A stretch of DNA of 28,056 bases from an uncultured Clostridium sp. (GTDB taxonomy: Bacteria; Bacillota; Clostridia; TANB77; CAG-508). Numbering within the stretch: the first letter of the stretch is position 1; each line of letters starts with the position of its first letter. The stretch lies in NCBI GenBank assembly GCA_902492105.1, contig CABUKD010000028.1, positions 1 to 28,056 of the forward strand. Direction: 5' to 3'. The position numbers and the translations under genes are program-made. Positions 1 through 7,130 of the stretch are shown here, piece by piece. Below the pieces are notes generated by a model that was given only the letters and a program-made list of their open reading frames with translations, made no database searches and was not told where the DNA came from.

Positions 1-56
1 TTTTACATTTTTTTGCTCTTACTCATTCAATGGTTTTAAACTAACGAAAAAATTCT

Positions 57-926
57 CTATACAATTTTAGAAACAATTTCTTTTTCATATTTTTCGTCAT
101 TGATATCTTGTATGTCATTTTCTCCACCTTTAACTTCTGTAACATATTTTGTTTCTATTTTTATTTTTTCTGTTGCTTTTCTTAAAAACCATTCATATTC
201 TATGTCTACATGTCCTATATCAATAGCTCTAAAACCAGCTTTATATAAATCATATGCCAAGACTGTTGCAGTAGGTCCTAAGGCTAAAAGTATTAGTTTA
301 TTTTTTCCATATTTTATAGTATCATAAAGTATTTTATCATATTTTTCATATGCATTTTCGGAAGGACATATAATTCTTTCTATAGAACTTGCATTATCAA
401 ATAAATCATTTCCTACTCCTAATCTGCTATACTCGCCTTCAACTATTAAAATATTTTCTTCTTCCCACAACCTTCTTAGTCTTTTTACATATTCTCCTAT
501 ATTAGACTTATCTTTATAATCTATATAAAATCTAGTAATATTCGATGAATAATACTGTCTGTTTTTAGATAATAATTTTAAAAGCTTAAATTTATTATCA
601 CGTAGCCATCCCCTCCAAAAATTGTTAGCAAAGTCATTATATTTTTCTGCATATTTTAAGTCTATTACATTATTTATCCCTATTAATAATTTTTTTTCGT
701 TGCTTTCTAAAACTTGTTGTAATCTTTTACCCAATTGTTCATTATATCTTTGATATTTCATTCCTTTACCTAAAATCATATCAAACTCTCCATCTCCAAA
801 CCTCGCAATTGAGCAATTATCATTTATAATTTTCTCTATGGTATCTTCTGGTGACTTTATGTTGAATCCTTTCAAAATACTTGATACTTTTCCTATATAT
901 TTTTGTTTTTTATGGCTAACATGCAC
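57..926 (-). CDS. GT-D fold (DUF1792 / SP_1767-like) glycosyltransferase
   Basis: The 289-residue protein resembles the GT-D glycosyltransferase family (formerly DUF1792), which transfers a sugar from a nucleotide donor onto glycans or glycoproteins at the cytoplasmic face. Visible hallmarks are RFGDGEF at residues 42-48, VEGEYSRLGVGNDLFDNAS around 162-180, and the C-terminal stretch LALGPTATVLAYDLYKAGFR leading into IDIGHVDIEYEWFL (about 214-248). No signal peptide or membrane segment is visible. It is the last visible gene of a minus-strand run after a pyruvyl transferase and a ferredoxin-like protein, 16 bp downstream of the latter, which supports a role in surface polysaccharide. The family call is from recognition of motifs; donor and acceptor cannot be told from sequence. 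Confidence 0.82.
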   Translation of the reverse strand: MHVSHKKQKYIGKVSSILKGFNIKSPEDTIEKIINDNCSIARFGDGEFDMILGKGMKYQRYNEQLGKRLQQVLESNEKKLLIGINNVIDLKYAEKYNDFANNFWRGWLRDNKFKLLKLLSKNRQYYSSNITRFYIDYKDKSNIGEYVKRLRRLWEEENILIVEGEYSRLGVGNDLFDNASSIERIICPSENAYEKYDKILYDTIKYGKNKLILLALGPTATVLAYDLYKAGFRAIDIGHVDIEYEWFLRKATEKIKIETKYVTEVKGGENDIQDINDEKYEKEIVSKIV

Positions 927-942
927 ATTTATTCCTTCTCTC

Positions 943-2046
943 TTATTTATTATTTAAAAATTTGTTCACTATCTCATTAAAATTATCATTATCCAAACAT
1001 TCAAAAAATTGTTCTCTATCTTTATTATATGGAACAGAATTACATAAAGGAGAATTATACTTAATAATACTTTCTATGCCCACTTTAATAAAATCTATAT
1101 TAAGTTTTACACCTTCAAAAATTTCTTCTCCTTTTTTTGAATTTATCATCAATGAAGATACTCCTTTTTTATCATTAAATTTTGGTATAATATCATTTAT
1201 TCCCCAAAAATCCGCGACTGTTAAATCAGAATTTCTGTGAACCTTTTTAAAATGACAATTATAACAAGATTCTCTTAAATCATAATTTCTTAAAAAGAAA
1301 TTCATATAATAATCCTCATTGTGATGAATATTTTCTTCCTCATTTATATATTTATATTTAACTTGAAAATCATCCCATCCTAGTTCATCTTTGCTTCTAA
1401 AGTTTACTTCTGTTGGATAGCTTCCGTGAGTTTCTTTTTTATATTCTAAATACTTTCTCCAAACTTTTGGTGATGGAACTCCATGACAAATAAAATCTTG
1501 TGTATATAAGTTTTTATAATCTTTTCCTAAATATGCAATTAGCCCCTCTACTTGACAAGGTGTTCCCGTAAAAAGTACTTTTCTATTTTCATTCAGAAAT
1601 TTTTTCACTTGTTTATATGTGTCATTTATATCACTTTGAACATATTTAGACCCTCTAAAAATTCCTATATTATCTTCATTTTCTATATAATCGTGAACTA
1701 CTTTAAGATTTTTGTCGTATTTTGCTCCAAACACTACTCCATTTTGACTCAAAATATAGTTAGCAAATAAAGTAAATAGTCCACCCGATGAACTTTTTTT
1801 TCGTACTTTTTCGTTCTTATTTTTACAAGCATATATTTGCATCTTATATGAATTTTCTTTTAGTTTATTCATTACAGGGCATACCTTAGCACATAGTCCA
1901 CAGTTTATACACAATTCATCATTTATTTTAGGATATTTGAATCCATTTTTGTCTTCTTGCATAATAATTGCATCTTTTGGGCATATATTTTTGCATGCTG
2001 CACAACCTGAACAATCTTTTTTGCTTAATGTATCTACCTTGCTCAT
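943..2046 (-). CDS. Coenzyme F420 hydrogenase/dehydrogenase beta-subunit family iron-sulfur protein
   Basis: The 367-residue protein opens with two [4Fe-4S] ferredoxin motifs: C12, C15, C18, C22 and C46, C49, C52, C56. The FrhB/FdhB-like N- and C-terminal domains follow, with SSSGGLFTLFA near residue 86, FTGTPCQVEG near 160, and a later Cys pair in the segment YNCHFKKVHRNSDLTVADFW. In methanogens this family binds flavin and passes electrons to F420. In Firmicutes, copies like this sit in surface-polysaccharide loci beside pyruvyl transferases, and their substrate is unsettled. The gene starts 12 bp after the pyruvyl transferase stop, so the two are almost certainly cotranscribed. It is probably a redox enzyme acting on a sugar or polymer precursor, which is inference from context. 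Confidence 0.85.
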   Translation of the reverse strand: MSKVDTLSKKDCSGCAACKNICPKDAIIMQEDKNGFKYPKINDELCINCGLCAKVCPVMNKLKENSYKMQIYACKNKNEKVRKKSSSGGLFTLFANYILSQNGVVFGAKYDKNLKVVHDYIENEDNIGIFRGSKYVQSDINDTYKQVKKFLNENRKVLFTGTPCQVEGLIAYLGKDYKNLYTQDFICHGVPSPKVWRKYLEYKKETHGSYPTEVNFRSKDELGWDDFQVKYKYINEEENIHHNEDYYMNFFLRNYDLRESCYNCHFKKVHRNSDLTVADFWGINDIIPKFNDKKGVSSLMINSKKGEEIFEGVKLNIDFIKVGIESIIKYNSPLCNSVPYNKDREQFFECLDNDNFNEIVNKFLNNK

Positions 2047-2058
2047 ATTTACACCTCT

Positions 2059-3102
2059 TTATTCGAATGCTTTTTTTATAAATTTGTATACTTTTTCTCT
2101 TTCACTATTTAATATTCTATGAGCATTTTTATAATCATTATTTAATATATCTAATGTTATTTTACCATTGAACATTCTGTTTTCAATTTCAAACTTTTTT
2201 AATAATGTTTCAATTCTCGAATACATACTTTCTAATTGATTATCTTTTCTCTTAAATACAACAAATGGTGTTGAAAAAAGAATAGAAAATACACAAGAAT
2301 GGAATGAATCTGTTGCTACTAAAAAAGCATTTTTTTCCAAATATAAAAACTCTGCTGGTCCCATATCGTAATATGGGCTATTCTTGTCTGAAATATCTAT
2401 AATTTCACAGTTATTTTCTTTCGCAATTCTATTTATTTCATTCCATGCATTATTTGAAACGTTACCTAAAAAAGTCTTTAAAATAAATCTATCTGTCTTT
2501 AACTTTTCTGGCTTTTTCATTACTTTTTCCCATTCATAATGGTTTAACATCATTGTAGGATCTATTAATACTTCTATATCATCTCTACCAGTTAAACTTT
2601 TAACTATATCTCTTCCCGCAAATTCTCTTACAGATATAGCCTTCATATTTTGTAAATTTTCTTTACAGATGTTATATTCTTCACTATTTTCTTTTGGGAT
2701 ATAATTAACTCCAAAACTAGCCGAAAAAGAAACCCTTTTATCTCCTGAAACAAATGCCCCCAATGCTTTATCTGAAAAAATTTTGTCAAATGTAAAATTC
2801 CAAATCTGATCACTTCCTAATACTATATAATCATAGTACTCTTTAATCTTTTGTGGTACCTCATATTCTTTATACATAATTTCATCTGCAAAGTTTATAT
2901 ATGTATTGAACTCCTTAAACCTTTTTAATCTATTTTCATCTCTTTCATTATGAATAATGGGAACGTCATCTTCTAGTCCTATATATTTTATTGTTTCTAC
3001 ATTAAGTCCATTTTTTTCCAGCACTTGTTGTACCGCATAGTTTTGCAATCTATTTCCAAAATTATATTCCCCAAAAAGAGTTACTATTCCAACATTTTTC
3101 AT
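2059..3102 (-). CDS. Polysaccharide pyruvyl transferase family protein
   Basis: The protein of about 347 residues fits the PS_pyruv_trans family, which places pyruvyl ketals on sugars of secreted or wall-linked polysaccharides using phosphoenolpyruvate. The N-terminus KNVGIVTLFGEYNFGNRLQN is the usual start of these proteins. YDYIVLGSDQIWNF and FLVATDSFHSCVFSILFSTP are the family's conserved central and C-terminal segments. The open frame extends 27 bases further upstream, but the ATG at 3102 has AAGGAG five bases before it and gives the expected N-terminus, so that start is preferred. It is the first gene of a three-gene operon behind the promoter at 3174-3202. Several members of this family are not proven pyruvyl transferases, so the exact reaction is open. 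Confidence 0.87.
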   Translation of the reverse strand: MKNVGIVTLFGEYNFGNRLQNYAVQQVLEKNGLNVETIKYIGLEDDVPIIHNERDENRLKRFKEFNTYINFADEIMYKEYEVPQKIKEYYDYIVLGSDQIWNFTFDKIFSDKALGAFVSGDKRVSFSASFGVNYIPKENSEEYNICKENLQNMKAISVREFAGRDIVKSLTGRDDIEVLIDPTMMLNHYEWEKVMKKPEKLKTDRFILKTFLGNVSNNAWNEINRIAKENNCEIIDISDKNSPYYDMGPAEFLYLEKNAFLVATDSFHSCVFSILFSTPFVVFKRKDNQLESMYSRIETLLKKFEIENRMFNGKITLDILNNDYKNAHRILNSEREKVYKFIKKAFE

Positions 3103-3173
3103 AATTACTCCTTTCCTTTCAACAATCAAATAAATATAATTGTCATTTTATAAATTATTTTTACATCTTTTGT

Positions 3174-3202
3174 ATTATAACATAATTATTTCAAAAAAAC
3201 AA
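3174..3202 (-). promoter_or_regulatory. Sigma-A type promoter of the three-gene polysaccharide operon
   Basis: Read on the minus strand, TTGTTT (3202-3197) is followed after 17 bases by TATAAT (3179-3174), about 70 bases before the pyruvyl transferase ATG. The -10 is perfect and the -35 is a partial match. Spacing and position fit a housekeeping promoter. Confidence 0.6.
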
Positions 3203-3370
3203 TCCTTTTTCAGTTTTTAAGCCTATCTCCAAGTATTTTATTTTTATTAAGCAACTTATTACGTATACTTATTTTCCCGTTTAATAGGCATAATCATTAT
3301 TTAAAATTTATATAAATTTTGTCCTGTAATTCTACTAAAAATTGTGTTCATACAAATTTGACAGTTAAAA

Positions 3371-3405
3371 ATAAGAAGTTGGAATTAGCAACTCCAACCT
3401 CTTAT
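3371..3405 (-). terminator. Rho-independent terminator after the GT-A-like glycosyltransferase
   Basis: On the minus strand a 13-bp stem (ATAAGAGGTTGGA pairing with TCCAACTTCTTAT, one G-U pair) with a short loop is followed directly by TTTTT. It sits about 55 bases after the stop of the gene ending at 3461 and separates that gene from the polysaccharide operon downstream. Confidence 0.8.
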
Positions 3406-3460
3406 CTATTTTATTTCATTGATTCTATCTTATATATTAATAAACTTAACTTCATTAGTC

Positions 3461-4705
3461 TTATTTTTCAGTTATGGCTTTTTTTACCTTTTTCCAAGCT
3501 TCGTTTGTTTTTATATATTCATCATAATCTTTCTTTACGGTATTATTAAACTTTTCAAGCTCTGGTAATAATATATTTAAATCGGAATTAGCAAACAATT
3601 TATTAACTTCTGGTATACTTATTTTTAATTTTTCACGTATTTGATCCATTTTCTCATTGTAATGCTTCCTATCTGTTAAATATATAAATAGCGGTTTATA
3701 TCTTATCCAACCAATTGAAGCTTTTATAAATCTTTCTGTTGTTTGTTCATCTTCCATTTTTATTTTTCTTAATTTTTTTGGATATTTTTCATTTAATATA
3801 CTAGTATATTTTAAAAATGCATCATGAAAGTGATATACTGGCATTTGAATTACTTTTGAATCTTCTAACCATGTTGAAAAGAACGCATCTTCTCCTCTTG
3901 CTCCCTCTGGATTATAGAAAGATGGTATTTTTTCAATATGTGTAAAGTTCAAGCAAAGAGGTGATCCTAAAACCCATTTTCCAAATCCATCAAACTTTAT
4001 TTCATGTACTTTTGATTCTTCTAATTCACATCTAGATATATATTTAAATCCATGATATTTTACTAATTGTTCTCTTATTCCTTCCCATGATATAGCTTCG
4101 TTTGAAACAGCTTCTATATAATCCTTGAATAATTCTTCATTTATGTCCTCTTTTAATTCTATATAAGGAATAGGTGAAACATATCCACACTTGTGTCCTA
4201 AAGCAACATCAGCTTTTTTAGTATAATTAATTGTATCTATAATATTATCTTGCTTTATCCATGTTATTTCTTCATCCTCATCTTCTTTCACACACGCTAC
4301 AGGATATTCATCATCATCCCAAAATAATAAATAGTCTATGCCTTTCTTTAAAGCATAATACATTATAGTATTTCTTCCTTTTGCATATCCATAACCTAAG
4401 AATAAATCAGCTTCTTTTTTTGTTAATATTTCTTTTCCTATTAATATCTTTTTTTGTTCTTCCAAATCTTCTGGTGTTATGTATTTTACATTAACATTTT
4501 TATAAACATCTGGCATAAGTCCATAAAAATCTACTCTTGTTGTAAATTGATATTTCATGTCAAATAATATAAATATTGTTAACTCTATTTTTGTATCTGA
4601 CTCACTAACTTGTTTTGCTAAATGCTTATATGTATTATTTATAAGTTTACAAATATTAGGCCTTCCTGTAACAAAACCTACACCAAACTTTATTACCTTG
4701 TTCAT
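3461..4705 (-). CDS. Putative GT-A type (family 2-like) glycosyltransferase
   Basis: This 414-residue soluble protein has features of a GT-A glycosyltransferase. The N-terminal beta-strand FGVGFVTGRPNICK precedes a nucleotide-binding region. A triple-acidic metal/sugar-nucleotide motif lies at residues 130-132 (LLFWDDDEYP). An acceptor-side motif GEDAFFSTWL lies at 271-280, followed by YHFHDAF near 292, a plausible C-terminal His metal ligand. The C-terminal 110 residues are charged and helical. ATG 4705 is preceded by GAGGGAG, a good ribosome binding site. It has its own promoter (4738-4767) and terminator (3371-3405), so it is a single-gene unit beside the surface-polysaccharide operon. The exact family and sugar are not recognisable by eye. 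Confidence 0.68.
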   Translation of the reverse strand: MNKVIKFGVGFVTGRPNICKLINNTYKHLAKQVSESDTKIELTIFILFDMKYQFTTRVDFYGLMPDVYKNVNVKYITPEDLEEQKKILIGKEILTKKEADLFLGYGYAKGRNTIMYYALKKGIDYLLFWDDDEYPVACVKEDEDEEITWIKQDNIIDTINYTKKADVALGHKCGYVSPIPYIELKEDINEELFKDYIEAVSNEAISWEGIREQLVKYHGFKYISRCELEESKVHEIKFDGFGKWVLGSPLCLNFTHIEKIPSFYNPEGARGEDAFFSTWLEDSKVIQMPVYHFHDAFLKYTSILNEKYPKKLRKIKMEDEQTTERFIKASIGWIRYKPLFIYLTDRKHYNEKMDQIREKLKISIPEVNKLFANSDLNILLPELEKFNNTVKKDYDEYIKTNEAWKKVKKAITEK

Positions 4706-4737
4706 AATATCTCCCTCGAACGTTTATTAACTGATTC

Positions 4738-4767
4738 ATTATACCATTATATCATATCAATTGTCAA
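4738..4767 (-). promoter_or_regulatory. Strong sigma-A promoter of the GT-A-like glycosyltransferase gene
   Basis: On the minus strand a consensus TTGACA (4767-4762) and a consensus TATAAT (4743-4738) are 18 bases apart, about 33 bases before the start codon at 4705. A second TATAAT-like string lies inside the spacer, but at only 10 bases from the -35, so the outer pair is preferred. Confidence 0.75.
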
Positions 4768-4825
4768 ATAAATAAATTGCTTTTTCTAGCACTTTATTGT
4801 TAATATTTTCTTAATATTAACAATC

Positions 4826-4865
4826 AAAAAAAATGCAGATTGTAAAAAAATAATCTGCATTTTTT
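4826..4865 (-). terminator. Rho-independent terminator after recO
   Basis: AAAAAATGCAGATT (4828-4841) pairs with AATCTGCATTTTTT (4852-4865) around a 10-base A-rich loop. The A-tract on one side and T-tract on the other make it functional in both directions. It lies 35 bases after the recO stop and ends the era-yqzL-recO transcript. Confidence 0.85.
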
Positions 4866-4899
4866 ATTCATTTTATTAAGTAATAATGTATTTTCTTAT

Positions 4900-5625
4900 C
4901 TAAAACAAATCTTCTAATTTATATTCCCTTTCTAATTTTTCATTAAAATATAATTTTATAATTAAGTTTAGTTCTTTTAAATTCTCCTCTGGAATAATAA
5001 AAGAAAAAATCTTTTTAGCTTCTGCTAATACAATATATTGAATAGCAGTTTTGGTACTATCTGATAATTGAATGGCTCCTTTATCTACTTTTCCACAATG
5101 TTCACATTTAAATCCATTATCCTTTAAACTAAAATAGTTTAAGTTTTCCTGTGTTTTACATTGTGTACACTTATGAATTTCTGGCATAAATCCTAATAAG
5201 CATAGTAATCTTAACTTAAAAACTGAAATAATAAAATCTAAATCCTTGTCTGTTTGTGAAATCATATACAAAGTATTTAAAAATAATTGCAAAATTTTAT
5301 AAGTGTTTTGATTTTCATCTGTAACATCATTAATAATCTTTGTAGCATGAGAAGCATATTTTAATTTGTCTAAGTCTGTACGAATGGGATAAAACAGTTC
5401 TATGGTATCACAAGAATTCATATGATAACTGTTAGTTCCCTGATATAATAAATATTCTCCAAAGCACAAAAATTGAGTGCCTGCCATAAGAAGGCTTTTT
5501 GGTCTTCTTGCCCCTTTTGCAGCACACCCAATTTTTCCATTGGGAGTAAGTATTGTTATCATTTTATCATAGTCATTCATTTTACTTTCAGAAAGTATAA
5601 TTCCTTTTGTTTTGATTATTCCCAT
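4900..5625 (-). CDS. recO: DNA repair protein RecO
   Basis: RecO is a recombination mediator that anneals single-stranded DNA and loads RecA with RecR in the RecF pathway. The 241-residue length is normal. The N-terminal OB-fold is seen in GIIKTKGIILSESKMNDYDK and the conserved KGARRPKS segment (37-44). A C-terminal helical region carries a zinc site, C153/C156 and C174/C177. ATG 5625 has GAGGAA six bases upstream. It follows yqzL by 31 bp and era by about 320 bp, the standard Firmicute order era-yqzL-recO, and is closed by the terminator at 4826-4865. Confidence 0.95.
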   Translation of the reverse strand: MGIIKTKGIILSESKMNDYDKMITILTPNGKIGCAAKGARRPKSLLMAGTQFLCFGEYLLYQGTNSYHMNSCDTIELFYPIRTDLDKLKYASHATKIINDVTDENQNTYKILQLFLNTLYMISQTDKDLDFIISVFKLRLLCLLGFMPEIHKCTQCKTQENLNYFSLKDNGFKCEHCGKVDKGAIQLSDSTKTAIQYIVLAEAKKIFSFIIPEENLKELNLIIKLYFNEKLEREYKLEDLF

Positions 5626-5656
5626 ATAGCATTCCTCTATAATTTCTTTTATTCCT

Positions 5657-5839
5657 TTATTTTATAGTTTGATTCATCCCATTATTGGTATTTGTCATAT
5701 AATTTTGCTTTATTGATTGGTCTTGATTTATTAAATTTTTTTCTATATTTTGCATTTCCATAAACTCCATAAAAGTATGAATGTTCCCAGTTTGTTTAAA
5801 AGTATTCCACGCCAAGTCTTTCATTTGTTTTTCTTTCAT
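5657..5839 (-). CDS. yqzL: YqzL-like small protein
   Basis: A 60-residue protein whose N-terminal 30 residues (MKDLAWNTFKQTGNIHTFM and following) match the pattern of YqzL, a small protein of unknown function encoded between era and recO in Bacillus and Clostridia. The C-terminal half is an Asn/Gln-rich tail that looks disordered and makes it longer than the usual YqzL of about 45-50 residues. AGGAG lies 11 bases before the ATG, rather far. Position between era and recO is the strongest support. Confidence 0.8.
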   Translation of the reverse strand: MKEKQMKDLAWNTFKQTGNIHTFMEFMEMQNIEKNLINQDQSIKQNYMTNTNNGMNQTIK

Positions 5840-5945
5840 GTATCTATCAGCTCCTGTTCTAGAAGTGTTTTTCTTCTAATGTTATTATTTGTTTTTTTCT
5901 ATTTTTTATACTGATTTTTATTACATTACATAAGTTTTTACTTTT

Positions 5946-6863
5946 CTAATCTTGGAATTTAAAACGTTTTACAAAATGTTCATCATTAATCCAATCTTCT
6001 TTTACTTTTACCCATAATTGCAAATTGACTTGTTCTTCTAGTATTTTTTCTAAGTCTTGCCTTGCATAGGTTCCAATTTTTTTAAGCATATTTCCATTTT
6101 TGCCTATAATAATACCTTTATGAGAATCTCTTAAACAATAAATAGTTGCTTCAATATTAAAAATAGGTTTATTTTCTTTTGTTTTTCCTTTTTTTAACTT
6201 TTCTACCTCTACTAAAATTCCGTGTGGTACTTCATCTTGCAATAATTTTAAAGCTTTTTCACGAATGGTTTCTTCTGCTAGATCTCGCACTGTTTGGTCT
6301 GTATATTCTTCTGTATTATAATAGGCAGGACCTTTTTTTAAGTTTTTTTCTATTTCTTCTAAAATAATTTCTACATCTTGCGATTTTAAAGCAGAAATTG
6401 GAATAATGGCTTTAAAATGATATTCATCTTTAAAAGCTTCAATTAGTTTAAAAATTTGCTCTTTGGTTACTAAATCTATTTTATTAATTACTAAAATCGT
6501 ATTAGCTTTTGCTTCTTTAATTTTGTCTAAAATCATTCTATCGCCTTTTCCGATGCCATCTGATGTAGCTTCTACTACAAATAAAATAATATCTGCATCA
6601 GGAATACTGTTCCATGCAGTATCATTCATAGTATTGCCTAATTTTGATTTTGGCTTATGAATTCCTGGCGTATCTGTAAAAATGATTTGAGAATGTTCTC
6701 TATTTACTATGGCTTTAATAGCAGTTCTTGTCGTTTGTGGTTTATTTACCACAACTGCAACTTTTTGTCCTACTAAATCATTTAAAATGCTAGACTTTCC
6801 TACATTGGTTCTACCTACTATTGCCACAAAACCTGATTTAAATTCTTCCATATTTCTTTTCAT
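5946..6863 (-). CDS. era: GTPase Era, 16S rRNA maturation factor
   Basis: Era is an essential GTPase that binds the 3' end of 16S rRNA and helps 30S subunit assembly. Visible motifs are P-loop GRTNVGKSS (17-25), the switch KPQTTRTAI (41-49), DTPG (64-67), NKID (127-130), and a C-terminal KH domain with GIIIGKNGNMLKKIG near 253-267. Length 305 is typical. Neither ATG 6863 nor the alternative at codon 5 (6851) has a clear Shine-Dalgarno; the shorter form matches the usual Era N-terminus better. A TATAAT sits upstream near 6939, but no convincing -35 is at the right distance, so the promoter is uncertain. yqzL and recO follow. Confidence 0.96.
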   Translation of the reverse strand: MKRNMEEFKSGFVAIVGRTNVGKSSILNDLVGQKVAVVVNKPQTTRTAIKAIVNREHSQIIFTDTPGIHKPKSKLGNTMNDTAWNSIPDADIILFVVEATSDGIGKGDRMILDKIKEAKANTILVINKIDLVTKEQIFKLIEAFKDEYHFKAIIPISALKSQDVEIILEEIEKNLKKGPAYYNTEEYTDQTVRDLAEETIREKALKLLQDEVPHGILVEVEKLKKGKTKENKPIFNIEATIYCLRDSHKGIIIGKNGNMLKKIGTYARQDLEKILEEQVNLQLWVKVKEDWINDEHFVKRFKFQD

Positions 6864-7130
6864 GCCATTTTTTCTAAAACAGATTGATATCGTTAAAATA
6901 ATCTTTTAAAAATAAATGGCGCTTTCCTTTCTGTTTTTATTATACTACTATTATTTTTCACCTTTTGTAGAATTTTGTCAATCATTTTTTAGTTTTTTTC
7001 TACTAAATTCACTTGACTTTTCAATTTTCTTAAAACCTGTTCTTCACTCTGCTTTCCCTAAACTTCTTTATTTATTGTAACGTTAATTTTAATTAATGTC
7101 AATAGTTTTTAAAACGTTTGTTCCTTTTAT

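Larger units (their letters stand above)
3103..3460. other. 358-bp intergenic region with promoter, terminator and nested inverted repeats
   Basis: No credible gene lies here; the plus-strand open frame starting at 3319 runs into the antisense of the neighbouring glycosyltransferase and has no ribosome binding site. The region holds the minus-strand promoter of the polysaccharide operon (3174-3202) and the terminator of the upstream glycosyltransferase (3371-3405). Between them is a nested pair of inverted repeats: GCCTAT at 3221-3226 with ATAGGC at 3284-3289, and AAGTAT at 3231-3236 with ATACTT at 3275-3280. The function of the repeats is unknown. Confidence 0.5.

Noticed and set aside
3319..3549. 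Plus-strand open frame of 76 codons
   Set aside because: It runs over a terminator hairpin and into the antisense of the glycosyltransferase gene; no ribosome binding site.
6864..7130. Promoter for era from the TTGACA and TATAAT strings in the hydA-era gap
   Set aside because: The two strings are about 31 bases apart on the minus strand, far beyond normal spacing, and neither has a good partner.
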